Assembly (NCBI GenBank): GCA_963840535.1
Contig: CAWIZJ010000062.1
Coordinates: 23,654 to 87,653 of the forward strand
Direction: 5' to 3'
From: VAZQ01 sp963840535
GTDB taxonomy: Bacteria; Pseudomonadota; Alphaproteobacteria; Rhizobiales; Xanthobacteraceae
Length of the DNA stretch: 64,000 nucleotides
Made by a program: the position numbers and the translations under genes. This document shows, one piece after another, positions 56,198 to 64,000 of the stretch (its first letter is position 1; each line of letters starts with the position of its first letter). Below the pieces are notes generated by a model. That model was not told the origin of the DNA, did no database searches, and worked only from the letters and a program-made list of their open reading frames with translations.

Positions 56198-58259
56198 ATG
56201 GCCAAGAAGGTCGAACCAAAATCCAAGCACAAACTCGACGCTCCCACTCAGCAACAACAACAACAGCAGCGATGACGGCGGGGTTACGCCACTCAATCCG
56301 GTAGCGGCGGCGGCGCTACTGTACAGTCAACGCGGCATCGCTATCGTGCCGGTCCACTATCAAAGCAAGGCCCCGATCAACGACTGGAAAGTAAAGACCT
56401 ACTCGCCCGAGTTCTTTCGTCACCAGCAGTGGAACATCGGCGGGCTACTCGGCCCCAAGTCGGACGGCCTGACCGACGGCGACCACGACTGCAAGGAGGC
56501 GGCGGCCCTCGCCCGATATTTTCTACCGCCCAGCAATGCGCGGTTCGGACGCGCCAGCAGCCGCGACAGTCACTGGCTGTACCGCAGTAACCTGCACGAG
56601 AGCGAGCGGCGCGCCGACATCAAATACAAGGACCCAACCGATCAGACAGTGATGGGCGAGCTGCGGATCGGCGGTGGCGGCAACGCAGCGCAGACGGTGC
56701 TGCCACCGTCAATCCACAAAGATACCGGCGAGGTCATCGAGTTCGAACCCGGCTGTGGCATCGAGGGTGTGCCGCGGGTCGACGGTGCGCAGCTGAAACA
56801 GGACTACGAGAAGCTGATGGCAGCAACGCTGCTGGCGCGCCACTGGCCGGATCAGGGCGGCCGTCATCCCGCCGCACTCATCATCGACGGCTTGTTGACG
56901 CGGCTGCAGTGGTCGCGCGACGACCGCCAGCGGTTCATCGAGGCGGTAGCGACGGTGGCCGGTGACGACGAGGTCAAGGACCGCGTCGCCGTCTGCCTGC
57001 AGACCGAGCACAAGCAGGCGGACGGCCGGCCGGTGCCGGGGTTCAAAGCCTTAAGCGACGCATTCGGAAGACCGATCGCGAAGAAGATCGCGGAATGGCT
57101 GCGCTACCCCAGCAGCGACAAGCAGCAGCAGCAGGTCGAGTACGAGTTTCATCTACTGCACGGCGCCGAGCTGATACCCAAGAAGCAGGAATGGTTGTGG
57201 CCCGGCCGCATCCCGTACGGAACCCTGACGATGCTGATCGGCATCACCGCAGTCGGTAAGAGCCACCTGTACCTCGACATCTGCGCGCGAGTGACCACCG
57301 GCGACCGCATGCCGCTCAGCCACGAGCCAAGACTCGACCGTCGACGCCGAGTGCTCATCGTCTGCACCGAGGACCGGGTCGAGCACACGCTGGTGCCGCG
57401 CCTGATGGCGGCGCGTGCCGACATGAGCCAGGTCATGTTCCTTCGTCATCTTAAGGGAGCAGACGGCAATACCCGCAGCCTCGACCTGACGCAGGACATG
57501 CCGCGCATCAAGCAGTGCCTGGACGACTATCCCGACATCGGGCTGATCGTGCTGGACCCGATCACCGAGAACATGGGGAGCAAGATCGACAGCCACAACA
57601 ACACCGCGACGCGGGCAGTGCTGGGTCCGCTGATGGACCTGCTCGACCAGCGCAACGTGGCGGCGCTCGGCATCACTCACATGCCGAAAACGAAGGTCGG
57701 ATCGGTGCAGACCGCTGCCATCGGCTCAGTCTCATTCTCGGCCGCCCCACGCAGTAGCCTGCTGGCGCTGGACGAGGAAGAGGAAGTGGTCGATGACGAC
57801 GGCGACGCTACCGGCGAGCGGGAGCTGACCGGACGCAAGTTGCTGGCTACCAACATCGGCAACCTGGCGCCGCCGGAGGACAAGGTAACACTGGTATGGG
57901 AACTAATGTCAGTAACGCTGCCGGCGCCGCACGACGACATCAGTATCGCCCGCGTCGAGTGGATAGGGATGAAGGAAGTATCGGCGCATGAGCTGTGGCA
58001 AGGCGGCAGCAAAAAGCAGGGACCATCAAAGCAGTACGCAGCCATCAAATTCATCAAACAAGCAATGCGCGAGCCCGACCAGCCCGACCAGTTCCGTCAC
58101 CGGTTGTCAGAAGAGATGGAGGCAGAAGCCGCAGCCGCAGGCATCTCCAAGTCAACGTTGCGACGAGCCAAGGAAGAGCTGAACATCAAAAGCGAGGTGC
58201 TACCGGGGACGACGGGCTGGTCGTGGATAGTGCCAGAGGACTGGCGGATTAAATACTGA
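56198..58259 (+). CDS. Bifunctional primase-polymerase / AAA ATPase replication protein
   Basis: MAKKVEPKSKHKLDAPTQQQ opens at 56198, followed by a CAA-rich tract and a frame change near 56275. The N-terminal prim-pol domain reads NPVAAAALLYSQRGIAIVPV, NIGGLLGPKSDGLTDGDHDC (DxD-type metal site), FGRASSRDSHWLYRS and MGELRIGGGGNAAQTVLPPS. The AAA_25/RepA-like helicase part has Walker A LIGITAVGKSHLYLDICARV, RRRVLIVCTEDRVEHTLVPR and Walker B IGLIVLDPITENMGSKIDSH. The C-terminus has a helix-turn-helix (AAGISKSTLRRAKEELNIKS). About 687 residues. It would prime and unwind the element's DNA; such proteins are typical of phages, plasmids and satellites. Confidence 0.88.
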
Positions 58260-58378
58260 GATGGCGGGATGTCGATTAATCGGGCAGCTGATGGCGCGCC
58301 CGGATCGACCTCCAGCAGCGCCCCAATCGAGGTGGCGGGTAAACTCGAGCTGTATGTTAAACCACAGTGTCTTTGCCA

Positions 58379-58816
58379 TTACTTCGCCTCCTTGCGCACA
58401 GAGATTTGGCCTCTTAAGAGCTTAACGGCCAGGCGTTCACGCCACTCGTTGCTTTTTCGTCGCTGGCCCGTTTGGTTGTTGGTTTCGACGCAACGTGCCC
58501 GTATCTTCACGGTCGTCGGTGTTATGTAACCGCGTTTTCTTAATTGCTTGACGGCGATGTAACGACAGGAGTACTTCCCCTTGTCGTCGAATGCATCGTA
58601 CCCCTTGGTAGTGAATGTTATTTGCTCAGGGGTATGACACCCGCCGTCGATCGCATCGAACAAGCCCGGCTCCTCTGACTCGCACCATTGACGGATATAC
58701 ACGCTGTCCAACCAGCCGGCGCTGGCCGGCTGTAGCGCCACATCGTCGCGCCAGCCGGCGCTGACCGGCTGCAGCGCAGCCAGCACCAGCGCCGCGGCTA
58801 ATGCAAATCTTCTCAT
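58379..58816 (-). CDS. Secreted Cys-containing protein, paralog 1
   Basis: Intact, 145 residues. Signal peptide MRRFALAAALVLAALQPVSA. The mature part reads IRQWCESEEPGLFDAIDGGC, EQITFTTKGYDAFDDKGKYS, CRYIAVKQLRKRGYITPTTV and KIRARCVETNNQT (four Cys). It is the downstream member of a tandem pair, its ATG overlapping the stop of paralog 2 (ATGA). Secreted or periplasmic; possibly a passenger gene of the element, oriented opposite to the phage genes. No family recognised. Confidence 0.6.
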   Translation of the reverse strand: MRRFALAAALVLAALQPVSAGWRDDVALQPASAGWLDSVYIRQWCESEEPGLFDAIDGGCHTPEQITFTTKGYDAFDDKGKYSCRYIAVKQLRKRGYITPTTVKIRARCVETNNQTGQRRKSNEWRERLAVKLLRGQISVRKEAK

Positions 58817-59335
58817 TTGACTACTCCTCCCTTCTTGACCAGATTGCGCAGCCCCTTAACTTGATCAACGGCCAGCAGCGCCGCTAGCGAGCCGGCTGGC
58901 GCGTGCAGGTGCACGCTGAACCACAGCTCTTTTGCCATCAGCGACTTTCCCGGCGCTGCTTGACGACCAGCATCCCTCTCAGCAAGGCAAGAGTAAGATA
59001 CTCGCGCGCAGTGCTCCTCTTCATCTCCAATAGCGCAGCGCGCCTTAATCTTCATGTTTCGGCAGATACGGACCCCTCGCAACTGGCGTGTAGTCCTGCG
59101 ACTTAACAGTGATAAAACGGCAGCTGACGCTCCAACGTTTCGTAACCCTTGGCAGAAAATACGAGTAAACTTCAGTCTCTATCCGGGCAGCCGCCAACAC
59201 TATTCATCGCTCAATTCATAGTGCTGCCCCGCTATTGAGCACCACATCCCGATGAACTCCTTCGGCAGCGAGCCGGCGCCGGCCGGCTGCAGCGCAACCA
59301 GCATCAGTGTCCGCGGCTAATGCGAACTTTCTCAT
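58813..59335 (-). CDS. Secreted Cys-containing protein, paralog 2 (frameshifted)
   Basis: The ATG at 59335 opens MRKFALAA; with indels the leader continues LMLVALQPAGAGSLPKEFIG and MWCSI. Later frames give YSYFSAKGYETLE (compare FTTKGYDAFD in paralog 1), SCRFITVKS and MKIKARCAIGDEEEHCARVS, then a C-terminal extension SLMAKELWFSVHLHAPAGSL. Both paralogs are preceded by the same GGAGGAGTAGTCAA ribosome-site region. Several frame changes; may be a pseudogene. Confidence 0.5.
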
Positions 59336-59621
59336 TTGACTACTCCTCCCTGTTGCGCGCGGCGGCGAAGCCGTCCCTCGCCGCGCACGAGCAGAGTCTG
59401 TGCCGTCGAGCAGAGAGACTCGGCACGAATACGGTTCGGGGATGCCCGTCAGGCCATGATGCCCGACGCGCCGTTATTTAGGGCGCCACGCCCGGCTTGC
59501 GAAGCGTCGGGGCTTGTTACTCGTCGCCAATGATTTGTTCGTCGCTGCCATGACGTCAGGGAAAAGGGGCTGACCGGGGTCCGACCCGGCGAGACGGGTC
59601 GCGAACACCCCCCGACACCGC

Positions 59622-59651
59622 GTCGAGGCCCGTGGGACGGGGCTTCGCGAG
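59622..59651. repeat. 30-bp direct repeat, copy 1
   Basis: GTCGAGGCCCGTGGGACGGG followed by GCTTCGCGAG; identical to 59895-59924, 273 bases downstream. The pair flanks the GA-tract hairpin. Confidence 0.85.
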
Positions 59652-59720
59652 GCTTCGCAGCCAGTTCGAAATAACAGCCAGGCGCGCCGCGCGCGCGGAG
59701 GGGTTCGGGCTCAGAACCCC

Positions 59721-59825
<105 letters not shown>

Positions 59826-59894
59826 CGAGATCGGAGCCCGAAGGGTGAGCCCCTTCGCTCTCCTTCGGACTGGCGCCCGCAGGCGCGGAAGCCC

Positions 59895-59924
59895 GTCGAG
59901 GCCCGTGGGACGGGGCTTCGCGAG
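59895..59924. repeat. 30-bp direct repeat, copy 2
   Basis: Identical to 59622-59651. Both copies are in the same orientation on either side of the GA-tract hairpin. Confidence 0.85.
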
Positions 59925-60269
59925 CTGTCGGGGGTATTTCGGACTGTTCCTCGCGAGCGACGAGGGGCGTGAGCACATCCCCCTTTCGGCGGGCGCATCC
60001 CCCTCCCCCTCTCCCTCCTGCTTTCGCTGTCCACCTCCGGTTTATTTCGGCCGCCCTTACTTCAACCATCGCGACCCATTTCTAGCCTGCTCAGCCGTCT
60101 GATAGCCGCCTGCTCCATACTTCACAGAGTACCGTCCCCACGTGCTTTTTTGGCTGCTCCGGCGCGCGTACGCGCGTCTTGAGCACTGCGACGGAGACTT
60201 CAGCCTTGAGAGACCATCTCCCACACGTTGCAAGGCTTTGCGGCTGCTACTCGAGGAGTGGTCTAGTCA

Positions 60270-60718
60270 GTGAGCCAGCTGGTGAAGCGCTCTGCCTTGG
60301 CGCAGGCTGAGCGGGCTTCGAACCTGCATCCGTGCAGCGCGGACCAACGACCCGACTTGGTAAACTGGCATTGCCGCGTGGCATTTCAGCTCGCGATATG
60401 CGGCGTTATCGCGACTTGTGGCTTGGGTACGCCGAGCAGCTGGGCGAGTGCTTGCAACGTGAGGACGTGCGGCTGCTGACCGGTCAGCTCATCAGTCTGA
60501 CGCTGTTGGCCGAGCGCTTGCAGGACAGCGTTGCAATAGGCGAGCCGGTCGATCCCAACCACGTCATCCAGACTACGCAGACGGTGTGGCGGCTGATGGA
60601 GGATCTCGGCCTTAAGCCGACGCGCAGTGACGACGGCGTAGTGCAGCAGACCGCTCCGCAACCTGCCCCGGTGTTGCGCGACTATCTCGCGACCCGCGCG
60701 GCGGGGGACACGAAATGA
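60270..60718 (+). CDS. Putative small terminase subunit (frameshifted)
   Basis: The ATG at 60270 gives MSQLVKRSALAQAERAS; after one or two changes near 60325-60360 the frame is GKLALPRGISARDMRRYRDL, WLGYAEQLGECLQREDVRLL, TGQLISLTLLAERLQDSVAI, DPNHVIQTTQTVWRLMEDLG and LKPTRSDDGVVQQ. About 148 residues of mostly helix. The assignment rests on position (4-base ATGA overlap with the large terminase gene) and size; sequence motifs alone are not decisive. Confidence 0.55.
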
Positions 60719-62260
60719 GCCGCGACTTCACCATCCTCGACGCCATCGACGACCAGCTGCTGTTCGCGCGCTGGTTCAAGGACCGTGACAGTTGGCAGCC
60801 GTGGTTCGCGTTCCTGTCGGCACTGTTCGCGCTGCCGCTGTCGCCCGAGCAGCTCGACATCTATCGCACGCTGCACCGGCCGCGCAGAGCCACCGACCGC
60901 GCCGCACCGCGAGGCCTGGCTGGTGTGCGGGCGCCGCGCCGGCAAGAGCTTCACGCTCGCTCTGGTCGCGGTGTTCCTCGCGTGCTTCCGGGACTACGCC
61001 GTTCCTCGCCCCCGGCGAGCGCGGCACGATCCTCGTCATCGCCGTCGATCGCGCGCCAGGCGCGCACCATCATGCGCTACATCCGCGCGCTGCTGACGCG
61101 CGTGCCGATGCTGAGCGCAAGAAGTCGAGCGCGAGACCGCGACACCTTCGACCTCAAGAACGGCGTCACCATCGAGATCGGCACCGCGTCGTTTCGTAGC
61201 CGTGCGCGGCTACACCCTGATCGCGGCGCTGCTGGACGAGCTGGCGTTCTTTCCGGTCGACGAGGACGCCGCCGAGCCCGACTACGAGATCATCAACGCG
61301 ATCCGCCCCGGCATGGCGACGATCCCGAACTCGCTGCTGCTGTGCGCCAGTTCTCCCTATGCGCGGCGCGGCGCCTTGTGGGACGCCCACCGCCGCCACT
61401 TCGGCCAGCGACGGCGACCCGATCCTGGTGTGGCAGGCCGCGACGCGCACCATGAACCCCGGCGTGCCGCAGAGCGTGGTCGACGAGGCGACCGAGCGCG
61501 ACCCGGCGCACGCCGCCGCCGAGTACGGCGCCGCAGTTTCGCCGCGACATCGAGAGCTTCGTCAATCGCGAGGCGCTGGAAGCCTGCGTGTCGCCCGGCG
61601 TCTACGAGCGCCCGCCGGTGGCCGGCCTCCGATTACAAGGCCTTCTGCGATCCGAGCGGCGGCAGCGCCGACAGCTTCACGGTCGCGGTCGCGTCACCAG
61701 AGCAGGCCGGCATCGTGGTGCTCGACGCCGTGCGCGAGGTCAGGCCGCCGTTCTCGCCCGAGAGCGTCGTCACCGAGTTTGCTGGCCTGCTGAGGTCGTA
61801 CCGCATCGCCACGGGTGGTCGGCGACCGGTATGCCGGCGAGTTCCGCGCGAGCAGTTCGCTAAGCACGGCATCCACTACCAGCCCGCCGACAAGACCAAG
61901 AGCGACCTGTACCGCGACCTGCTGCCGCTGATCAACTCGAGAACGATCGACCTGCTCGATCATGCAGCGCCTGTTCCAGCAGATCATCGGGCTCGAGCGC
62001 CGCACCGCGCGCGGCGGGCGCGATTCAATCGACCACGCCCCCGGTCACAAGGACGACGTTGCCAACGCGGTGGCCGGCGCGCTGCTGCAGAACAAGTACG
62101 GCAACTACGACCTGTCACATGCGCTGGGTCCACGGCGACGGCGCGCGTCCAGCTCGCCGCGCCGCTCGCTGCCGGCAATATCGCCTATGACCAGCTGCGT
62201 GCGTTGCAGCAGTTATACGACCAGCCTTGGCGTACTCAGCCGATCCCGAAGCCGTGGTGA
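60715..62260 (+). CDS. terL: Phage large terminase subunit, TerL (heavily frameshifted)
   Basis: TerL is the ATP-driven DNA packaging motor and nuclease. The adenine-binding region is MSRDFTILDAIDDQLLFARW; Walker A is REAWLVCGRRAGKSFTLALV; Walker B is YTLIAALLDELAFFPVDED; the coupling motif is SLLLCASSPYARRG. The RNase H-like nuclease shows KAFCDPSGGSADSFTVAVAS (first Asp), a VVGDRYAGEF-like stretch (second Asp, out of frame) and PGHKDDVANAVAGALLQNKY (last Asp). It ends LRALQQLYDQPWRTQPIPKP W. Around ten frame changes are needed, the highest density in the window. The start overlaps the previous gene (ATGA). Confidence 0.85.
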
Positions 62261-62279
62261 TGTCAACAGGAGACCAGCG

Positions 62280-62685
62280 ATGATCGTAATTGGACGTGAC
62301 GGCCACGAGCGCGACGAGCCCGACGATTACATTTTGAAAGATGGCGAGCGGGGGCGCTTCTCGGTCACTGTCATGGATGACGATGATGATTTCGATCCCG
62401 AGCTGCCACCGCCGATGCGGCGTTCGCCGACGTCATCATCGCGCGCCACGAGTACGAGCAGCGAATCACCAATGCCTGGCGCGGGCCGCACAATCCGCCG
62501 CCGGCAGTGTCGGGCCTCGCCGACAGCGTCGAGCAGGCCGACCGCGCTTACATCGATCGCATATCGAATGCCTGGCGCGGGCCGCGCAACCCGGCGCCCA
62601 CCGTCATCGTCGGCGACAGTCGTCGAGCGCGCCCACGCCGACTACTGCAACCGATATCGAGAATGCCTGGAGGTCGTGGCGATGA
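62280..62685 (+). CDS. Hypothetical late protein with repeated NAWRGP motif (frameshifted)
   Basis: MIVIGRDGHERDEPDDYILK, DGERGRFSVTVMDDDDDFDP then, in other frames, VIIARHEYEQRITNAWRGPH, VSGLADSVEQADRAYIDRIS followed by NAWRGPRNPAPTVIVG, and IENAWRSWR before the stop. The core 'I-x-NAWR' recurs three times at about 30-codon spacing. An acidic head and a repeated linker; function unknown. The stop overlaps the ATG of the next gene. Confidence 0.45.
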
Positions 62686-63581
62686 ACTATTCGCAGCTGC
62701 CGCAGCCGGTGTTGGCAAAGCTGATCACGCTCGACAGCCAGGCCGAGGCGCTCGCCCAGCGCGCCGAGGCGCTGCCCCGGCTGCTCGACAGCGCGCGCAA
62801 CCAGTGGCGCAGCTCCAACGACCCCGGCATCGCGCAGCAGGCGCGCGCCGACACCGAGGCGATGACCAAGGAGCAGCAGTTCCTGACCGCCCGCGTCGCT
62901 GCCGAGCAGAGTGTGCTGTCCAACTGTAAGCTGTGGCTCGACCAGCTGCCGGCCGACACCCGGCTGGAGCCCGTCACCTCACTCCCGCCGGTGATCTTGA
63001 CGTCGGTGCGCGGTCGCCTCGAGCAGGCTCGCCGCGAGCTTACCGAGCTGCGCAAGCTGGCGACGCCGGCCGCCGACATCGAGGCGCGCCTGCGCGCTCA
63101 CGTCGCCGATCTCGGCCGCGTGACGGTGACTGGCATCGGGGCCGGCGACGCGCTGTCGGTGACCTGGCCGGGGCCGCAGCACGGCGGGCGCGACCCGCTG
63201 CACCTGTTCGCGGCGCTGTTCCCCGACCAGGTCGTGGATCTGTTAAGGCGCGCCGTCGCCACCACCGTCAACGCCCACCCGCTGCCGCTGGCGCAGCGCC
63301 CCGCTCGCATCGCCGCGCTCGAACGCGAGTTGCTCGAGCTGGAGCATGGCGAGGAGGCGCTGATCGAGGCCGCCATCGCCCGCGGCGAGGCGGTCCATCG
63401 CTCGCGCACGGCGTCGCCGGCGGCGGTGCTGGGGGTGCGCGTCGTCGCAGCGCAACGATACCAGAGCAGCCGATACCAGAGGAGCAACAGCGACCAAGGC
63501 AGAGGCACGCCGTGCTGCGTCACCGCATCCGCACGCCGCGCCGGTTTAGCCGTCCGCGTCGTTGCGGTCCCCCGGCGCTAG
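62682..63581 (+). CDS. Coiled-coil late protein of unknown function
   Basis: MNYSQLPQPVLAKLITLDSQ, AEALAQRAEALPRLLDSARN, TKEQQFLTARVAAEQSVLSN, LKLWLDQ-like CKLWLDQLPADTRLEPVTSL, GRLEQARRELTELRKLATPA, PLHLFAALFPDQVVDLLRRA and PARIAALERELLELEHGEEA. Long helices with heptads at both ends; about 299 residues. The last ~45 residues are low-complexity and may be off-frame. Position after TerL is where a portal is usual, but this is not a portal. A scaffold-like or tail-accessory role is a guess. Confidence 0.45.
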   Translation: MNYSQLPQPVLAKLITLDSQAEALAQRAEALPRLLDSARNQWRSSNDPGIAQQARADTEAMTKEQQFLTARVAAEQSVLSNCKLWLDQLPADTRLEPVTSLPPVILTSVRGRLEQARRELTELRKLATPAADIEARLRAHVADLGRVTVTGIGAGDALSVTWPGPQHGGRDPLHLFAALFPDQVVDLLRRAVATTVNAHPLPLAQRPARIAALERELLELEHGEEALIEAAIARGEAVHRSRTASPAAVLGVRVVAAQRYQSSRYQRSNSDQGRGTPCCVTASARRAGLAVRVVAVPRR

Positions 63582-63817
63582 ATGGACCGCCGGGGCGGTC
63601 CCAGTCGGCAGGTGGACCGCAAGCAACAGCCGACAGCTCGCGGCCGGCCTCCTCCGGCGTGGCGGGCAACTGGGAAGTAACAACGAAGGCTTGCGCCGGC
63701 CGCGCCTCGTTGCCTCTGGGGCGCGGCCGGCAGCCGTCAGCTGACCAACGACCCTACAACACGATCGGCACGGTGCTGCAGAACCGTGCCAACGCCCATG
63801 TGCGAGACTGCAAGGAG
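63582..63817. other. Possible right margin of the phage-like element
   Basis: No gene is recognised between the coiled-coil gene and the GlcG-like gene. A right attachment site could lie here or beyond the window. Confidence 0.3.
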
Positions 63818-64000
63818 CTATGTGCTGCCGAGGCCGGCCTTGGCGCATTGCTCGTCCTCGTCGCCGGTGACGCCGCTCACCCCGACTGCGCCGGTGACCT
63901 TGCCGTCGTCCATGATCGGCACCCCGCCGGGCGAGGCGAAGACACCGGGCAGAGTGGCCGTCCTGGCCCACCCCCTTGTAGAGCAATGGTTGGGCATTTG
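63818..64000 (-). CDS. GlcG/HbpS-family heme-binding-like protein, C-terminal part
   Basis: On the minus strand: TATLPGVFASPGGVPIMDDG, KVTGAVGVSGVTGDEDEQCA and KAGLGST then TAG (63818-63820). The FPGGVPI-GKVIGAIGVSG...D-AxAxAG ending is characteristic of GlcG/HbpS proteins. The gene continues beyond the window, and a frame change near 63960 is likely. Its function may be heme or glycolate related. It looks like host DNA rather than phage. Confidence 0.65.
   Translation of the reverse strand, partial: QMPNHCSTRGWARTATLPGVFASPGGVPIMDDGKVTGAVGVSGVTGDEDEQCAKAGLGST

Noticed and set aside
60290..60375. tRNA-like GGTTCGAA (minus strand) near the small terminase gene
   Set aside because: No acceptor or anticodon stem can be paired around it; it lies inside the coding region.

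Overview
The window is about 66% G+C DNA from an alphaproteobacterium, most likely a Hyphomicrobiales (Bradyrhizobium/Rhodopseudomonas-like) genome. The evidence is repeated ABC_sub_bind-type periplasmic binding proteins with Tat-like RREF leaders, a Bug/TctC receptor, an LigD/Ku end-joining locus, a homodimeric AceE-type enzyme, and the rhizobial-type gene order sfsA-map-radC. There are no rRNA or tRNA genes and no CRISPR array. Many otherwise conventional genes (aceE, map, sfsA, mepA, ku, terL) are broken by one or several single-base frame changes, while others are intact (GMC oxidoreductase, modABC, acyl-CoA dehydrogenase, aminotransferase, prim-pol). I read most of these as assembly indels and annotate each such gene as one locus.

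Layout. 0-6.5 kb: cupredoxin-like protein, L,D-transpeptidase, MepA endopeptidase, AceE, two envelope proteins. 6.5-20.6 kb: a mosaic accessory zone. It holds a complete IS1111-type IS110 element, an IS427-like element with an IS1031-like element abutting its end (together splitting a membrane-protein gene), gene fragments, duplicated segments, a tyrosine recombinase plus an inverted fragment of a second copy, a GT14-like glycosyltransferase, an RTX fragment, a truncated ISAzo13-like transposase and small membrane proteins (YobH-like, GlsB, Yip1). 21-25.3 kb: GMC oxidoreductase and modABC. 25.3-30 kb: a co-oriented cluster ku - BRCT/TPR gene - ligD. 30-40.7 kb: L,D-transpeptidase, cobalamin-type binding protein, CvrA/NhaP2-like antiporter, EamA transporter, aminotransferase/acyl-CoA dehydrogenase pair, and a PEP-mutase-like/GNAT/DenD-like operon. 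40.7-44.4 kb: two internally deleted group II introns on opposite strands, flanking a tandem pair of ABC binding-protein genes. 44.5-48.5 kb: tctC-SDR, then sfsA-map-radC.

48.5 kb to about 63.6 kb: a phage-derived element that begins exactly where radC loses its JAB domain. It carries a tyrosine integrase, a chain of very small genes coupled by ATGA overlaps (several with Cys-pair zinc-knuckle motifs), a prim-pol/AAA replication protein, a non-coding block with repeats and a large hairpin that could be an origin or packaging site, small and large terminase genes, and two late ORFs. No portal, capsid or tail gene is visible. The window ends in the C-terminus of a GlcG/HbpS-like gene.

The most interesting points are (i) the IS1111-type element, whose non-coding right end contains a 12-nt match to its left target flank, as expected of a bridge/seek guide RNA; (ii) the radC-disrupting integrase/prim-pol/terminase element; and (iii) a BRCT-HTH-TPR protein between ku and ligD.
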